Shown here: positions 43,512 through 55,718 of the stretch, one piece after another | Position numbering within the stretch: position 1 is the first letter of the stretch | Layout: every line of letters begins with the position of its first letter | NCBI GenBank assembly: GCA_963576725.1 | Contig: OY755246.1 | Span: 71,850,371-71,914,370, forward strand | Reading direction: 5' to 3' | Source: Azorinus chamasolen | Taxonomy: Eukaryota; Mollusca; Bivalvia; Cardiida; Solecurtidae | Length of the DNA: 64,000 nt | Position numbers and translations under genes: made by a program | Notes under the pieces: generated by a model | The model's database searches: none | Told to the model about the DNA's origin: nothing | Seen by the model: the letters and a program-made list of their open reading frames with translations, nothing else

Positions 43512-44022
43512 TTGTGATGTATTGGTGTAAGACTGGGAATCATTCAATTGGTGTAAGACTGAGAAGCCTTCAATTGGTGTAAGACTGAGAAGTCTTCAAT
43601 TGGTGTAAGACTGAGAAGCCTTCAATTGATGTAAGACTAAGAAGCATTCAATTGGTGTAAGACTGAGAAGCATTCAATTGGTGTAAGACTGAGAAGCCTT
43701 CAATTGATGTAAGACTGAGAAGCCTTCAATTGGTGTAAGACTGAGAAGTCTTCAATTGGTGTAAGACTGAGAAGCATTCAATTGATGTAAGACTAAGAAG
43801 CATTCAATTGGTGTAAGACTGAGAAGCATTCAATTGGTGTAAGACTGAGAAGCATTCAATTGGTGTAAGACTGAGAATCATTTAATTGGTGTAAGATCGA
43901 TAAGTCTTCAACTGGTGTAATACTGAGAAGCCTTCAATTGGTGTGAGACTGAGAAGTCTTCAATTGGTGTAAGACTGAGAAGCCTTCAATTGGTGTAAGA
44001 CTGAGAAGTCTTCAATCATGCT
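43512..44022 (+). repeat. 26-bp minisatellite, about 19 units
   Basis: GGTGTAAGACTGAGAAGCCT with TCAATT; T/C and A/G variants (AAGTCTTC, AAGCATTC) recur in blocks. Confidence 0.95.
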
Positions 44023-44105
44023 GAGGGCTCTGCACAGAGCAAATTCCAGTATACTCGATTCCTGCATTCAAAGGGTTAAACTAGAGCTTGTTTTTAAGAA
44101 AAACA

Positions 44106-45575
44106 TATGTCTCCCACCTGCCCCTGTCTCAAAAAAGATTTGATGCATTTTATGAAGTTTGTTGGAAACTGGATGATGACTTTTTTATTTGGAGAGCAGA
44201 CAAAGCTGAAAAAGCCCAGTTTTCAACAATGTAAGGGCCGTGATTCTGTAGTACCTGTTCAAAAATTGCTAGTTATTCATCTTGGCCTAGATATTATAAC
44301 CATAAACATTTTCATAAGGTTTGGTGATGATTAGAAGAGAACTTTATGACTTGGGTACCCAGTAGCCGTTTTTGGCTACTGACCGTTCCAAGGCAGTACT
44401 CCTGCTTTCAGCCTATAGTCTACTTTGTTGTTTAATATGCTTAATATCAAATGGTTTTCGTCTTGATATGCGTCCCGTTATGTTTTGTCTTGTGGTTGTA
44501 CTGTTTCTTGTTTGATGGTGTTTGGTGCGGGATCGTTTCGTATGTGGCTCTCCCTGTTTGACTTTTTTTTCATATTTAGATAGTGGACAAGGCTAAAAAG
44601 GCCAATTTTGTATTTTTCAAGGGCCATAACACTAAAATGTCTATTTCAATCTTGCTGATTGCTACAGTTGGCCTAGATATTATAGTCATAAACATTTTTA
44701 TAAGGTTTGGTGAATATTGGATGAGACAATTTTGACTTAGAGAACGGACAAGGCTAAAAAGGCAAAATTTGGATAAATCAAGGGCCATAACTCTAAAGTT
44801 CCTGAAACAATCTTGCTGCATATTAAACTTGGCCTAGATATTATAGTCATAAACATTTTTGTAAGGTTTGGTGAAGTTTGAATGAGACGTTTTTGACTCA
44901 GGGAGCGGACAAGGCTAAAAAGGCAAAATTTGGACAAATTAAGGGACATAACTCTAAAGTTACTGAAACAATCTTGCTGGATATTGAACTTGGCCTGGAT
45001 ATTATAGCCATAAACAATTTTTTAAGGTTTGGTGAAGATTGGATGAGACGTTTTGTCTTAGAGAGCGGGCAAGGCTAAAAAGGCCAAATTTGGAAAAACC
45101 AAGGGTCATAACTCTGAAGTTCCTGAAACAATCTTGATGGATATAGAACTTGGCCAAGATATTATAGATATAAACATTTCATAAGGTTTGGTGAAGATTG
45201 GATGAGAACTTTTAAAATCAGAGAGCGGACATGATGTTGTGACAGACGGATAGACGTGGTGTGCGGTGGTCTAGTGGTAACGCGCTTGACTATCAGTCCG
45301 GAGGTCCGGGGTTCAAATCCCGGTCCCTCTCGGAAATTTCAGAGATGCTTTTCAGTGTCTCCCACCCGCACCTCCTCTCCATCCAGGGATAAAATGGGTG
45401 CATGTGAGGGTCATAAGCCGGTACTGCGGCTGCATGATTGCGCCATATGTTAGCAGTGCTCAATATTGTAGGCGAATGACTCAATAACCAGGGGAGTAAA
45501 TGTACAGTCGGCTGAGCGGTCATTCGGACTGAAAGTAGACTATAACTAGGTACTTTACTTTTTTATAGACAGATG

Positions 45576-45609
<34 letters not shown>

Positions 45610-45658
45610 AAGGAGTAAATCAATATATCTCCCAGACCACCACGTGGTGGGAGACATA
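44106..45658 (+). mobile_element. tandem-cored element with TATGTCTCCCACC ends
   Basis: Left end TATGTCTCCCACC at 44106 and right end GGTGGGAGACATA at 45658 are perfect 13-bp inverted repeats. The core is about six copies of a 161-bp unit containing GGGCCATAACTCTAAAG and GGTTTGGTGAAGATTGGATG. A 210-bp unrelated insert (44355-44565) separates the first copy, and the SINE and (CAGA)n lie near the right end. No protein is encoded. Confidence 0.75.
45257..45565 (+). mobile_element. tRNA-derived SINE, full copy
   Basis: A tRNA-like head has A box TGGTCTAGTGG (45267-45277) and B box GGTTCAAATCC (45310-45320), followed by a roughly 230-bp body and a tail near TACTTTACTTTTTTAT. It is nearly identical over its length to the minus-strand copy at 41001-41297, which defines a family rather than a tRNA gene. 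It is inserted in the tandem-cored element 44106-45658, flanked by TAGAC-like short duplications. Confidence 0.85.
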
Positions 45659-45848
45659 ATGATGTTCTTACATATAACCAATTTCAATAAAGTTAATTTA
45701 GTTCTTGTTTAACTCTTTACTTAATGAATAGCCAAATAACTTATTGGGTATCAAATAGCTGTATGTTAATGGCATACTTTCATATTACTTTTAGTATTCA
45801 GACAGACAAACATAAGCAAATGGCGGAGAGCTAGAATAAACAGGATAT

Positions 45849-46533
45849 TTAGGGTACATACATGCAGTATATGCCTACAGGGCTATCTGACTGGCAGATA
45901 TATAGGGTACATACATGCAGTGTATGCCTACAGGGCTATCTGACTGGCAGATATATAGGGTACATACATGCAGTGTATGCCTACAGGGCTATCTGACTGG
46001 CAGATATATAGAGTACATACATGCAGTGTATGCCTACAGGGCTATCTGACTGGCAGATATATAGGGTACATACATGCAGTGTATGCCTACAGGGCTATCT
46101 GACTGGCAGATATATAGGGTACATACATGCAGTGTATGCCTACAGTGCTATCTGACTGGCAGATATATAGGGTACATACATGCAGTGTATGCCTACAGGG
46201 CTATCTGACTGGCAGATATATAGGGTACATACATGCAGTGTATGCCTACAGGGCTATCTGACTGGCAGATATATAGGGTACATACATGCAGTGTATGCCT
46301 ACAGGGCTATCTGACTGGCAGATATTTAGGGTACATACATGCAGTGTATGCCTACAGGGCTATCTGACTGGCAGATATTTAGGGTACATACATGCAGTGT
46401 ATGCCTACAGGGCTATCTGACTGGCAGATATTTAGGGTACATACATGCAGTGTATGCCTACAGGGCTATCTGACTGGCAGATATTTAGGGTACATACATG
46501 CAGTGTATGCCTACAGGGCTATCTGACTGACAG
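45849..46533 (+). repeat. 53-bp minisatellite, about 13 units
   Basis: TATGCCTACAGGGCTATCTG with ACTGGCAGATATATAGGGTAC; spacing of ATGCC is exactly 53. The last four units share ATATTTAGGG, the same variant as the first, so ends exchange sequence or reflect the ancestral form. Confidence 0.95.
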
Positions 46534-46774
46534 ATACTGTACAATCACTTCTATTCATCCCACAAGCAATCCGAGTGTAAGTGAATGGTTGGCGTGGTAC
46601 CAGATTACACTAAATGAGACAAATGTGTGTTAGAAGATGCTTGCTTTAGTTGAAATATATTTACAACATCAAAGTCAAATATATTAAAAAACACCAACGT
46701 ACCAACAAACACGTTATTTGAACTAATTTAATTTTTATTGGGAATATGTTAGCGTTACTCTCTTTCCTGAGATT

Positions 46775-46868
46775 GATACCTAATAACACTGATACCTAAT
46801 AACACTGATAACACTGATACCTAATAACACTGATACCTAATAACACTGATACCTAAAAGCACTGATAC
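46775..46868 (+). repeat. ATAACACTGATACCTA short tandem repeat
   Basis: About six units of 15-17 bp. Confidence 0.85.
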
Positions 46869-46935
46869 AAAATACAAATACGAAATACTAATAGCGTTAA
46901 CCCTTCACTCCATATCTGTACAATATTACGCCGTT

Positions 46936-47003
46936 GCAAATAGAGCAAAAATCAGACCAGTTGGGTACTGTGGGAGATATTTGAGCAGGATCTGCTCTGT
47001 TTG
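46936..47003. repeat. family A hairpin (subfamily 1), diverged
   Basis: GCAAATAGAGCAAAAATCAG on the left and GAGCAGGATCTGCTCTGTTT on the right. The centre has drifted. CATTCATGAAGTAAATGGTT, a tail-like word, lies 100 bp further right. Confidence 0.65.
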
Positions 47004-47118
47004 ATTATGAAACAAATACTGCCATGATAAACAAGTCCCGCGTTCATGTGCACTTATAAAGATTCATTTTATTAATATTCTAGATGCCATTAGTTCTTAC
47101 ATTCATGAAGTAAATGGT

Positions 47119-47442
47119 TAAACAACGTTTCATAGTGTTAAACTCTGTGTTTCATAGTGTTAAACTCTGTGTTCATAGTGTTAAACTCTGTGTTTCATAG
47201 TGTTAAACACTGTGTTTCATAGTGTTAAACTCTGTGTTTCATAGTGTTAAACTCTGTGTTTCTTAGTGTTAAACTCTGTGTTTCTTAGTGTTAAACTCTG
47301 TGTTTCATTGTTTTAAACTCTGTGTTTCATAGTGTTTAAACTCTGTGTTTCTTAGTGTTAAACTCTGTGTTTCTTAGTGTTAAACTCTGTGTTTCTTAGT
47401 GTTAAACTCTGTGTTTCATAGTGTTAAACTCTGTGTTTCTTT
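47119..47442 (+). repeat. 22-bp minisatellite, about 15 units
   Basis: AGTGTTAAACTCTGTGTTTC plus AT or TT. Confidence 0.95.
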
Positions 47443-47444
47443 TC

Positions 47445-48110
47445 GCTTGCTTCCGATATTTACATGTTTTTCCTGGGAATATCTGTAATGTTTCTCCACT
47501 TTTATGTTCGTTTTGAGAGTTTCTGTCTACTAGGGCGGACTTTATAAATATTCGATAACATTATTTTGCAAGAGTAATGTCGGAATGTATCGAAACACAC
47601 ATACATGCACGCACACACGCGTTTAAAATGGTGTAAAATTGGTGTGCGCCTTTTCATCTGATAGCAATGTCGAACCCATGCTGAATCGCACTCGATCATG
47701 CTTGAACAGACGTGGAAATTGAAAATACGTTCGACATAAGCAACCTTTGAGCGACATGAAGAGATGTGCTCCAACGGGAAATGTCTGTAGTACCTACGCT
47801 CTGTCGTTGTACTGTTGTCGTCTTAACATGTTCCCTGTTCGATCTCCATATAAGCAAAAATGACATCAGGAATATTTAGTAGCTGATATTTTTATAAAGC
47901 AAACTTTTCGAGTAATTGGATTCGCTTTCACAATCACTGTAGAATCAGATTTATATCATGTCAAAATAGTTTATTCTCAAAGTTCAGCACACAATCGGAC
48001 TGATCAAAGTTTTCATAAGGAAATTAAGACTTCAATTCAGTAATTCAGTAATGCCTAATGCAAGTGCTTTTGTATTCCTAGGTCGCCATTCATTAATTGA
48101 ACATTAGACT
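47445..48110. other. no recognised feature
   Basis: Unique-looking sequence between two arrays; the minus-strand frame 47502-47774 shows no domain or splice support. Confidence 0.55.
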
Positions 48111-48115
48111 TTTTA

Positions 48116-48205
48116 AAGGCAGGTGGTTGCTAAATGCATGGCAAACGTCATGCAGAAAGCTCCCATAGGATTACTTTTGATCTGCATTAAGCTACCATCT
48201 GCCTT
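48116..48205. repeat. family B hairpin
   Basis: Arms AAGGCAGGTGGTTGCTAAAT and CTGCATTAAGCTACCATCTG surround TGCAGAAAGCTCCCATAGG. It stands 60 bp before the 23-bp array. Confidence 0.75.
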
Positions 48206-48265
48206 ACAGACCTATAATGAAATGAGATCTTTTTTAGATACCCGTTTACGACAAGCTATGCACGA

Positions 48266-48897
48266 CAATGTATGCATATAACAGTTGACAATGTATGCAT
48301 ATAACAGTTGACAATGTATGCATATAACAGTAGACAATGTACAATGTATGCATATAACAGTTGACAATGTCTGCATATAACAGTTGACAATGTATGCATA
48401 TAACAGTTTGACAATGTATGCATATAACAGTTGACAATGTACAATGTATGCATATAACAATTGACAATGTATGCATATAACAGTTGACAATGTATGCATA
48501 TAACAGTTGACAATGTACAATGTATGCATATAACTGTTGACAATGTACGCATATAACAGTTGACAATGTACAATGTATGCATAAAACAGTTGACAATGTA
48601 CAATGTATGCATATAACAGTTTACAATTTACAATGTATGCATATAACAGTTGACAATGTACGCATATAACAGCTGACAATGTATGCATATAACAGTTGAC
48701 AATGTATGCATATAACAGTTGACAATGTACAATGTATGCATATAACTGTTGACAATGTATGCATATAACAGTTGACAATGTATGCATATAACAGTTGACA
48801 ATGTATGCATATAACAGTTGACAATATATGCATATAACAGTTGACAATGTACAATGTATGCATATAACTGTTGACAATGTATGCATATAACAGTTGA
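48266..48897 (+). repeat. 23-bp/31-bp minisatellite
   Basis: GCATATAACAGTTGACAATG plus TAT, about 26 units. A subset has an extra 8 bp (ACAATGT doubled). Mixed unit length keeps several minus-strand frames open; none is a gene. Confidence 0.95.
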
Positions 48898-49436
48898 ATG
48901 AATGTTAAGTGTTTGGAAAGATTATTGAGAATTGAAATGACTTTAATCAAACGGTATTGCACTAAGTGTGATTTGGATGTCATATGATATTCAATAATCA
49001 TTAATATAGTATGCAATTGTTGAAGAGTTGATTAAAATTGAATTTGTTATTGTATCAAGCTTGACATGGATGTCCTGGGATATTCCGAACTTCCAAACTG
49101 AAATGAGAAATATGACTTGCTGCACATATGTCAGTGATATTGAGAGCAGCTTGATGAATCGAACACCGGCGACCACGTGTCTCACAGATCTGTAAAGAGA
49201 AAAACGGTTATTGTTATTCTGTGATTAAAAGGTGTTGCAGAACCAGCGTATATCGATATGACACGAGCAAAACATCTGTGATGATATAGTCTGAGCATAC
49301 ACCGTCAATTGTTCGCCTGAGCTGTTGTTGAAACAAACTTGACCGTGTTATATAAACATGTTTACCCAAACTCTGATCTGGAAGTATGCTTATTTCTATA
49401 GTTAGATTTTTACAGAAACATATTGACTGAATGTCA

Positions 49437-49500
49437 ACAAGCTTAGATCCGGATGAGACGCCAGTCACTCGGCATTTCATCTGCATCCCAGGTGTTTGCT
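49437..49500. repeat. family A hairpin (subfamily 2)
   Basis: AGATCCGGATGAGACGCCAG, TCACTCGGCATTTCATCTGC, then CAGGTGTTTGC. Confidence 0.7.
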
Positions 49501-49781
49501 AATGCGAGGTGTTTGGCGTGTAGCAGGGCAAGAGTTTACAATGCATGTTTCAGCACGTGTTTACAGATTCTTGACCAATATAATTTGTTATTTTCTAGAC
49601 TGAGAGGCTTTCATTTTAGGTTATTGGGGTTTTCATTGGATTGTGATTCGTTCCCGTCTATCCTAAGACACTGTTTGTTGTCGGACTATCAAGTCTAATA
49701 ACCTTGTGTTTGTCCCATCCTGCTAGAGCATTGTCATGTTATTGTTCGCAAGAAATGTACACAGCAATACTTGGATTATCA

Positions 49782-50206
49782 GAACACAAGAACTCATTAT
49801 CGGTGTTTAAGACAGGTGACGGTTCAATGCAGAACGCATTATAAGTGTTTAAGACAGGTGACGGTTCAATGCTTAACTCATTATCGGTGTTTAAGACAGG
49901 TGACGGTTCAATGTAGAACTCATTATCGGTGTTTAAGACAGGTGACGTTCAATGCAAAACTCGTTATCGGTGTTTAAGACAGGTGACGGTTCAATGCTTA
50001 ACTCATTATCGGTGTTTAAGACAGGTGACGGTTCAATGTAGAACTCATTATCGGTGTTTAAGACAGGTGACGTTCAATGCAAAACTCGTTATCGGTGTTT
50101 AAGACAGGTGACGGTTCAATGCTTAACTCATTATCGGTGTTTAAGACAGATGACGGTTCAATGCAGAACTCATTATAAGTGTTTAAGACAAGTGACGGTT
50201 CAATGC
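49782..50206 (+). repeat. 42-bp minisatellite, 10 units
   Basis: GTGTTTAAGACAGGTGACGG with TTCAATGCAGAACTCATTATCG. A four-unit block (about 49810-49975) is repeated at 49975-50135, including a one-base deletion variant GTGACGTTC. Confidence 0.95.
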
Positions 50207-50529
50207 AGGGTAAAAGTCGTGTTCCAGGGAACTTTCTGCATTGCATTCATCCTGCCAACTGAGTAAAACGTTCTCACTTCGTCTTTACTCAAAGTTAAGA
50301 TTTACTGTATACATATATATATGCATCAGTATAATGCATGTTTAAAGTGGAATGGTCCATCATTGTTTACCGATAGAGTCCATGCACCACGACAGGATAT
50401 AAAATCCGAGAGGATTGGACAGGTCAAACACCAGTCCCATATTTATGGTGTTAACACCCTGAATAATGCAAGTGGAATAACCCACCATACTTGCTCCAGG
50501 ATTTTCAATGACTAACAGTACACTCAGTG

Positions 50530-50620
50530 ATCAGGGGCTCCTCTGGAAGACTTCTTATCTGGGTCTAGGGTTGGGTCTACAAATGTTATCCTGACCAGGG
50601 TCTGCATCGTTTGTCATTCA
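50530..50620. repeat. family A hairpin, rearranged
   Basis: GATCAGGGGCTCCTCTGGAA, CTTCTTATCTGGGTCTAGGG, then a second right arm GACCAGGGTCTGCATCGTTT. Confidence 0.55.
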
Positions 50621-50837
50621 AAATCATCTAGCAAGTTTAAGTGTTTCATACTGAGTGCACATTATAGTTAAACACTGATGGGCTAGTCCACTCTCCTAAG
50701 TCAGGGATGAAAAGGTTTAATCGCCAGAATGTTGCATTGAGCAAATTCCGTTAACAGTACATGCCGTCTACATAAATTATAATAATTAAGTGTGTTTTTA
50801 TGAAAGCGATGTAAGTGGCCAACACAATGGATCATGG

Positions 50838-50982
50838 TGAGACTGTTACTTGGCCCGTGAGACTCTGTTACTTGGCCCGAGAGACTGTTACTTGGCCCGT
50901 GAGACTCTGTCACTTGGCCCGTGAGACATTTACTTGGCCCGTGAGACTGTTACTTGACCCGTGAGACTGTTACTTAGTCCTA
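50838..50982 (+). repeat. about 20-bp minisatellite, 7 units
   Basis: GTGAGACTGTTACTTGGCCC with variants GTGAGACTCTG and GAGAGACTG. Confidence 0.92.
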
Positions 50983-51393
50983 TCTGTTTGCACCTGTATG
51001 CATGCGATTGTACAAAAGCCCTATCGTGATGAAGGCTTAGAGTAATATTTACTCGTGACGTTAGTTGTCCCCAACCCACGCATTTATGTACGTTAAACAA
51101 ACACTAAAATAGAAACGTTTATTAATAAACAAGCAGTACCGTTGAGATGATATATTGAGACAACGAGAAGTGGATCGTAATGGGGTTAGCTGTTGACAGC
51201 CGGTAAGGTAACGAGAAGTGGACCGTAATTGGTTTAACTGTTTAAACACCTCTTTTTCATTAGTGCCCTTCCGCCACTCATGTTTAATTAATATAGCAAA
51301 ATATAGTTGGCCAATCTCAACCATACGAGTATAACTGTACTTACATTTGTTAATCTATTTACGCTATTTTAATATACAAAAATGTAGGCACAT

Positions 51394-51460
51394 GCAAACA
51401 GTGAAGACCCCGATCAGAGGACTACTGGTGAGCCCTCTTACCAGGGTCTGCACTGTTTGC
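51394..51460. repeat. family A hairpin (subfamily 1)
   Basis: GCAAACAGTGAAGACCCCGA and CCAGGGTCTGCACTGTTTGC, with AGGACTACTGGTGAGCCCT at the centre. Confidence 0.85.
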
Positions 51461-51632
51461 TTCACAAATCTTTTTCCAAGTGTCGCATCAACAAAAGCAT
51501 TTTTTCTGAAACCATTCTTTATATACTACTTAGAATGTGTGATTACATATTTGGGCAAGTCCTTGTAGACAAGAGCTTTTACGAGGGCCTTTCATACGGA
51601 TTTACATATTGTAATTGGTATGAACACCATTT

Positions 51633-52450
51633 TGTGTCACTTGCCGAGAGGCAGTGTGTCACTTAGGGATCACATTTCCGTCGTCTGTCCGTCCGTCTGT
51701 CTGTCCGTCTATCCGTCCGTCCGTCTGTCTGTCCGTCACACTTTCCTTTTATGGCTGTCATTTCTAAACTAATCATTATAGAGCTTTCAGATTTCACACA
51801 TGGAGTAAGCATGATGAGAGGACGTGTCATACACAAGGGCCACAACTATAGCATCACCATTTTTTTAGTTATTCCCCTTTTTCATTTTTTGTCCAGACAA
51901 TAACTCTTTATCTACTGGTTCAATTGATATCAAACTTTATATATTCAATAAGCATGATAAGAGAAAGTGTAATGCACAAGGGCCATAACTCTAGCATCAA
52001 TGTTTTTGGAGTTATTCCCCTTTTTTATATTTTCTTGTCCGGACAATAACTCTTTATCTACTGGTTCAATTAATTTGAAACTCCACATATGGAACAAACA
52101 CGATGAGAGGAAGTGTCATGCACAAGGGCCATAACTCTAGTATCAGTATTTTTGGAGTTATTTGCCTTTTTAATATTTTCTTGTCCGGACAATAACTCTT
52201 TATTTACTGGTTCAATTCATTTGAAACTTCACATATGGAACAAGCATGATGTGCGAAAGTGTCATGCATAAGGGTCATAACTCTAGCATCATTATATTTG
52301 GAGTTATTCCCCTTTTGTCATATTGTTTTTCTTATTATTTTTACAAATACCATTCAGGTTTGTCATGTTTATACCATTGTCAACTACACCATGGTTTGGT
52401 GGGCCAGGGGAGGTTTCTTTTAATACGGTGGGGGACTCATGTATTGCATA
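51633..52450 (+). mobile_element. tandem-cored element (146-bp units)
   Basis: A (GTCC/GTCT)n run at 51675-51735 is followed by four units of about 146 bp containing GGCCATAACTCTAG and GGAGTTATTCCCCTTTT (51838, 51981, 52127, 52273). The organisation is the same as at 8726-10480 and 44106-45658, but the sequence differs. Ends are uncertain. Confidence 0.6.
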
Positions 52451-52736
52451 GCAATACAATATTAACTTGTTCGCCTTTGTTCTGATGTTCGCACTCCAGC
52501 ATATTAACAGTTTTTGTGTCAGCTTCGAGCAGGTGACACATGTGTTCCTCCGAACACTCTTGTTGTTGTTTTTTAAATCAAAGCGTTGCAGACGCTACAG
52601 TATTCTTTTCATGGTATCAATGTGTTGAAACCAAATTTCTGATATCGAATAAGCTCGTTTGGCATGAAATTGCGTATCTATAAGAGAAAAGATTAACACT
52701 CTTTCCAGTGGGTAATTAAGTTGCAGCTGTGTGGAG

Positions 52737-52850
52737 TTGAGCGGTGGTCTAGTGGAACGCACTTGACTACCAATCCGGAGGTCCGGGGTTCAAATCCCGG
52801 TCCCTCCCGGAAATTTCAGAGACGCTTTTCTCACCCACACGGAGTCTGAG
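52737..52850 (+). mobile_element. tRNA-derived SINE, truncated copy
   Basis: The tRNA-like head (GCGGTGGTCTAGTGG, GGGGTTCAAATCCCGG) and about 40 bp of body match the two full copies. One base is missing after the A box, and the copy breaks off after GACGCTTTTCTCACCCACAC. Confidence 0.8.
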
Positions 52851-52854
52851 AAAA

Positions 52855-53990
52855 AGTGTCTGTGAAGCTTTAAACTGTATAGGAAGCTTGAAGTGTCAAA
52901 TATTAATCAATAGCCCACATTGACTTGTGACACGGCCTGTCACAGTGAGTCGGAAAGAACCTAGTCCAATTGGAAAAGATCTGTGTATGTGCGATAAGTG
53001 CTGAGTAGATTCCATCAGCATATTAAGAGGCAGTCTATCCGAACATGAGTGTGAAAGCACTCGGAGAGCCATGACTAGGAAGGGCAAACCGTGGAGACAA
53101 AATCACAAGAAACTATGTACGGCACTGAGTACGAGAAGGCATGGAACGAGTACGGCGCATAGCTCAGCCAGCGGATGTAATCGTGGGCGTGGGGCGATAC
53201 AGGAACAAAGAAAAAAAGAGTTGCAGCTGACACTTCAGCCGTTTCCCACTATGTTTATTATCAAACTGACCATTCGCAGTTTATGGGTGAGATTACCTAA
53301 TCGATTGCATAAGGTTATCCGACGCGCACTTCTTTATTCATTGAGTAACTGCCTCTTGGAGAATACTTTCATTCATACATAGTTTTTCACGATGCATCTT
53401 TTTACGAATTATTATTTATTATGATGTGATACATGTTTGTGAACCATATTATGTTTTCTGTTTGCCGAAAAAAATCTATCTATCTATCTATCTACTATGA
53501 TCACATGGTTTCGTCATGTGACTGATATTTGTTTATTCGTCACCCTTCTTACACATTGCTTTATTTTGTGGATTTTGTTGCACATACTAAGCCGATTTTT
53601 GTTGCACATACTAAGCCGAAGCTAATATTACAAAGCATTTTCAGGTCAGAAATAGTAACCATGATTGGTTCCGGATGCAATGTTACTACAGATCTTTTGT
53701 ATCCATCGAATTCAGGTCAATTAATTGCACTAGACTGTTATGCGGAATGGCAGTTGTCGGGTAGGCAGGTTTACCATGGGTTCGACGGTGGAACGCCACC
53801 TTTGTATTCATTGCTACGCAAATAATACAAAAGGGAACATTATGGGTATTGCAAACAGTTAAGGCACGGAATATGCGTCAATTTATAGACAAGTCTACAT
53901 CGTGATATATATTATTACTCAACGTGTCAAGAGTTCATATCCTAATCGGACTTCACGTCTAAGATGTGGTGACATTAGTCTGTCTGCATA
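52855..53990. other. no recognised gene
   Basis: Short frames at 53071-53382 and 53529-53825 lack recognisable motifs. The (TCTA)n tract and preceding sequence may be a LINE tail. A 23-bp word (TTTTGTTGCACATACTAAGC) is doubled at 53570-53620. Confidence 0.5.
53477..53501 (+). repeat. (TCTA)n microsatellite, possible LINE tail
   Basis: ATCTATCTATCTATCTATC follows GTTTTCTGTTTGCCG and AAAAAAA, which looks like a non-LTR 3' end; no RT is visible upstream. Confidence 0.6.
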
Positions 53991-53991
53991 G

Positions 53992-54402
53992 CTTACTCGC
54001 TGTTTGGCAGGGTCAAGCAGTCATAGCTTCCTCGCTGTTTGGCGGGGTCAAGCAGTCATAGCTTCCTCGCTGCGTGGCAGGGTCAACCAGTCATAGCTTT
54101 CTTGCTGCGAGGGAGGGTCAGCCAGTCATAGCTTTCTCGCTGCGTGGCACGGTCAACTAGCCATAGCTTCCTCGCTGCGTGGCAGGGTCTACCAGTCATA
54201 GCTTCCTCTCTGCATTGCAGGGTCTACCAGTCATAGCTTCCTCGCTGCATGGCAGGATCTACCAGTCATAGCTTCCTCGCTGCGTGGCAGGGTCCACCAG
54301 TCATAGCTTCCTCGCTGATTGGCAGGATCAACCAGTCATAGCTTCATCGCTGCTTGGCACGGTCAACCAGTCATATCTTCCTCGCTGCGTGGCATGGTCA
54401 TC
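53992..54402 (+). repeat. 35-bp minisatellite, about 12 units
   Basis: AGTCATAGCTTCCTCGCTGC with GTGGCAGGGTCAACC. Confidence 0.93.
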
Positions 54403-54979
54403 TGGTTGTGAAAGTTATTTGAGTTCAAAGGGGGTGACTGTTACACATCACTGGTCCATAAACTTTCACGATAAAATTTCGTAACATGACAGGGAACCAT
54501 GCTGCAAATATTGCACGGTGACCTGGTGCATGCTTCCCAAATGCCAAGAGTACACTCTGCTATGCCAAAGCTTCCAGTTTCAAATGTCTTTATTCATATA
54601 AATTTCTGATTGACGGGCTTTTTCTATAAAGTTTGCATAAGGTTATATATTCGGCAAAATGGATGTGTAGTCACTGGAAATTCCAAAAGCAGTGTGGGGG
54701 AAATGTTAGTGGATCAGACAGTGATACAGGGAAATGCCATTCATGTCATCAAGCATGTGTGCACATCGTTGTGACAGGTAAATACGCATTTACTTGTATC
54801 TGTCCATTCCAATCCCCAATATTGTCCATGTACGCCATGTCGTACAGACAACTCCTTGTCCTTTTATAAAGAGGAAGCCAGGACCATCGCAATGCATTCT
54901 GTGCAAACAGCAGTGTGTCATTGCAAACAATGTATAACAAGAATCAAACTGCGACGTCTGAACAAGTTTAAGCAGAATG

Positions 54980-55192
54980 TTTTTACAGAAGTATAAGAGT
55001 AAATCATATGAAAGAGTTACGGCTTGCCGTGCTAAAATCATATATATCGCTAAGTCCTATATCATTTTACAGAAGTATAAGACTAAACCATATGAAAGAG
55101 TGACGACTTGCCGTGCTAAAATTATCGCTAAGTCCTATATCCTTTTCCAGAAGGGTTCACCATATGAAAGAGTGATGCATTGTCGTGCTTAA
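54980..55192 (+). repeat. about 80-bp tandem repeat, 3 units
   Basis: CAGAAGTATAAGACTAAACC, ATGAAAGAGTGACGACTTGC and GTGCTAAAAT mark each unit (starts 54985, 55069, 55147). Confidence 0.88.
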
Positions 55193-55483
55193 GCCCTAAC
55201 TTACGGCAATCGCTACAACCCGGGCAGCCGCAAATATCGCATATTCTTGATAGAGTACACCAATAAAGGCTAACTTCGTACCACAGAACTTCAGTCGTAC
55301 GATCTGGAACCCTAGTCAAAAACAGAACTGCATACTAAGCCATAGTGTTATAAGAGGCCAAGTGCTAGGTGCATATCGGAAAAGCTTAGAAACAAAAAGT
55401 TGACTAGACTCAGAGCCGGTAAGCAAGATGGTTTACAACACAAACATTCTCAAACGCAAAGATAACAATACCATCCCCGCACC

Positions 55484-55718
55484 TACTAGGGGCGGCAGTG
55501 TTAGGAATCCTCGCACCTACTAGAGGCGGCAGTGTTAGGAATCCTCGCACCTACTAGAGGCGGCAGTGTTAGGAATCCTCGTACCTACTAGAGGCGGCAG
55601 TGTTAGGAATCCTCGCACCTACTAGAGGCGGCAGTGTTAGGAATCCTCGCACTTACTAGAGGCGGCAGTGTTAGGAATCTTCACATCTACTAGAGGCGCC
55701 ATTGTTATGAATCCTGGT
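55484..55718 (+). repeat. 34-bp minisatellite, 7 units
   Basis: CGCACCTACTAGAGGCGGCA with GTGTTAGGAATCCT. Confidence 0.94.

Noticed and set aside
45257..45330. tRNA gene
   Set aside because: A and B boxes are present, but the acceptor stem is poor, the sequence continues into a conserved body, and the same unit is repeated at 41001 and 52737, so it is a SINE head.
48212..48886. Cys/Tyr-rich repeated frames on the minus strand
   Set aside because: Translation of the 23/31-bp minisatellite; three overlapping frames look alike, as expected for repeats.
48991..49197. Possible minus-strand exon after a strong acceptor at about 49192 (TTTTTCTCTTTACAG)
   Set aside because: Two frames are open for a while, but neither peptide is recognisable and no good donor or partner exon was found.
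54633..54869. Cys-rich frame CGGNVSGSDSDTGKCHSCHQ with a GTAAAT donor
   Set aside because: Looks superficially like a zinc or EGF-type exon, but there is no acceptor in frame and no neighbouring exon; too weak to list.
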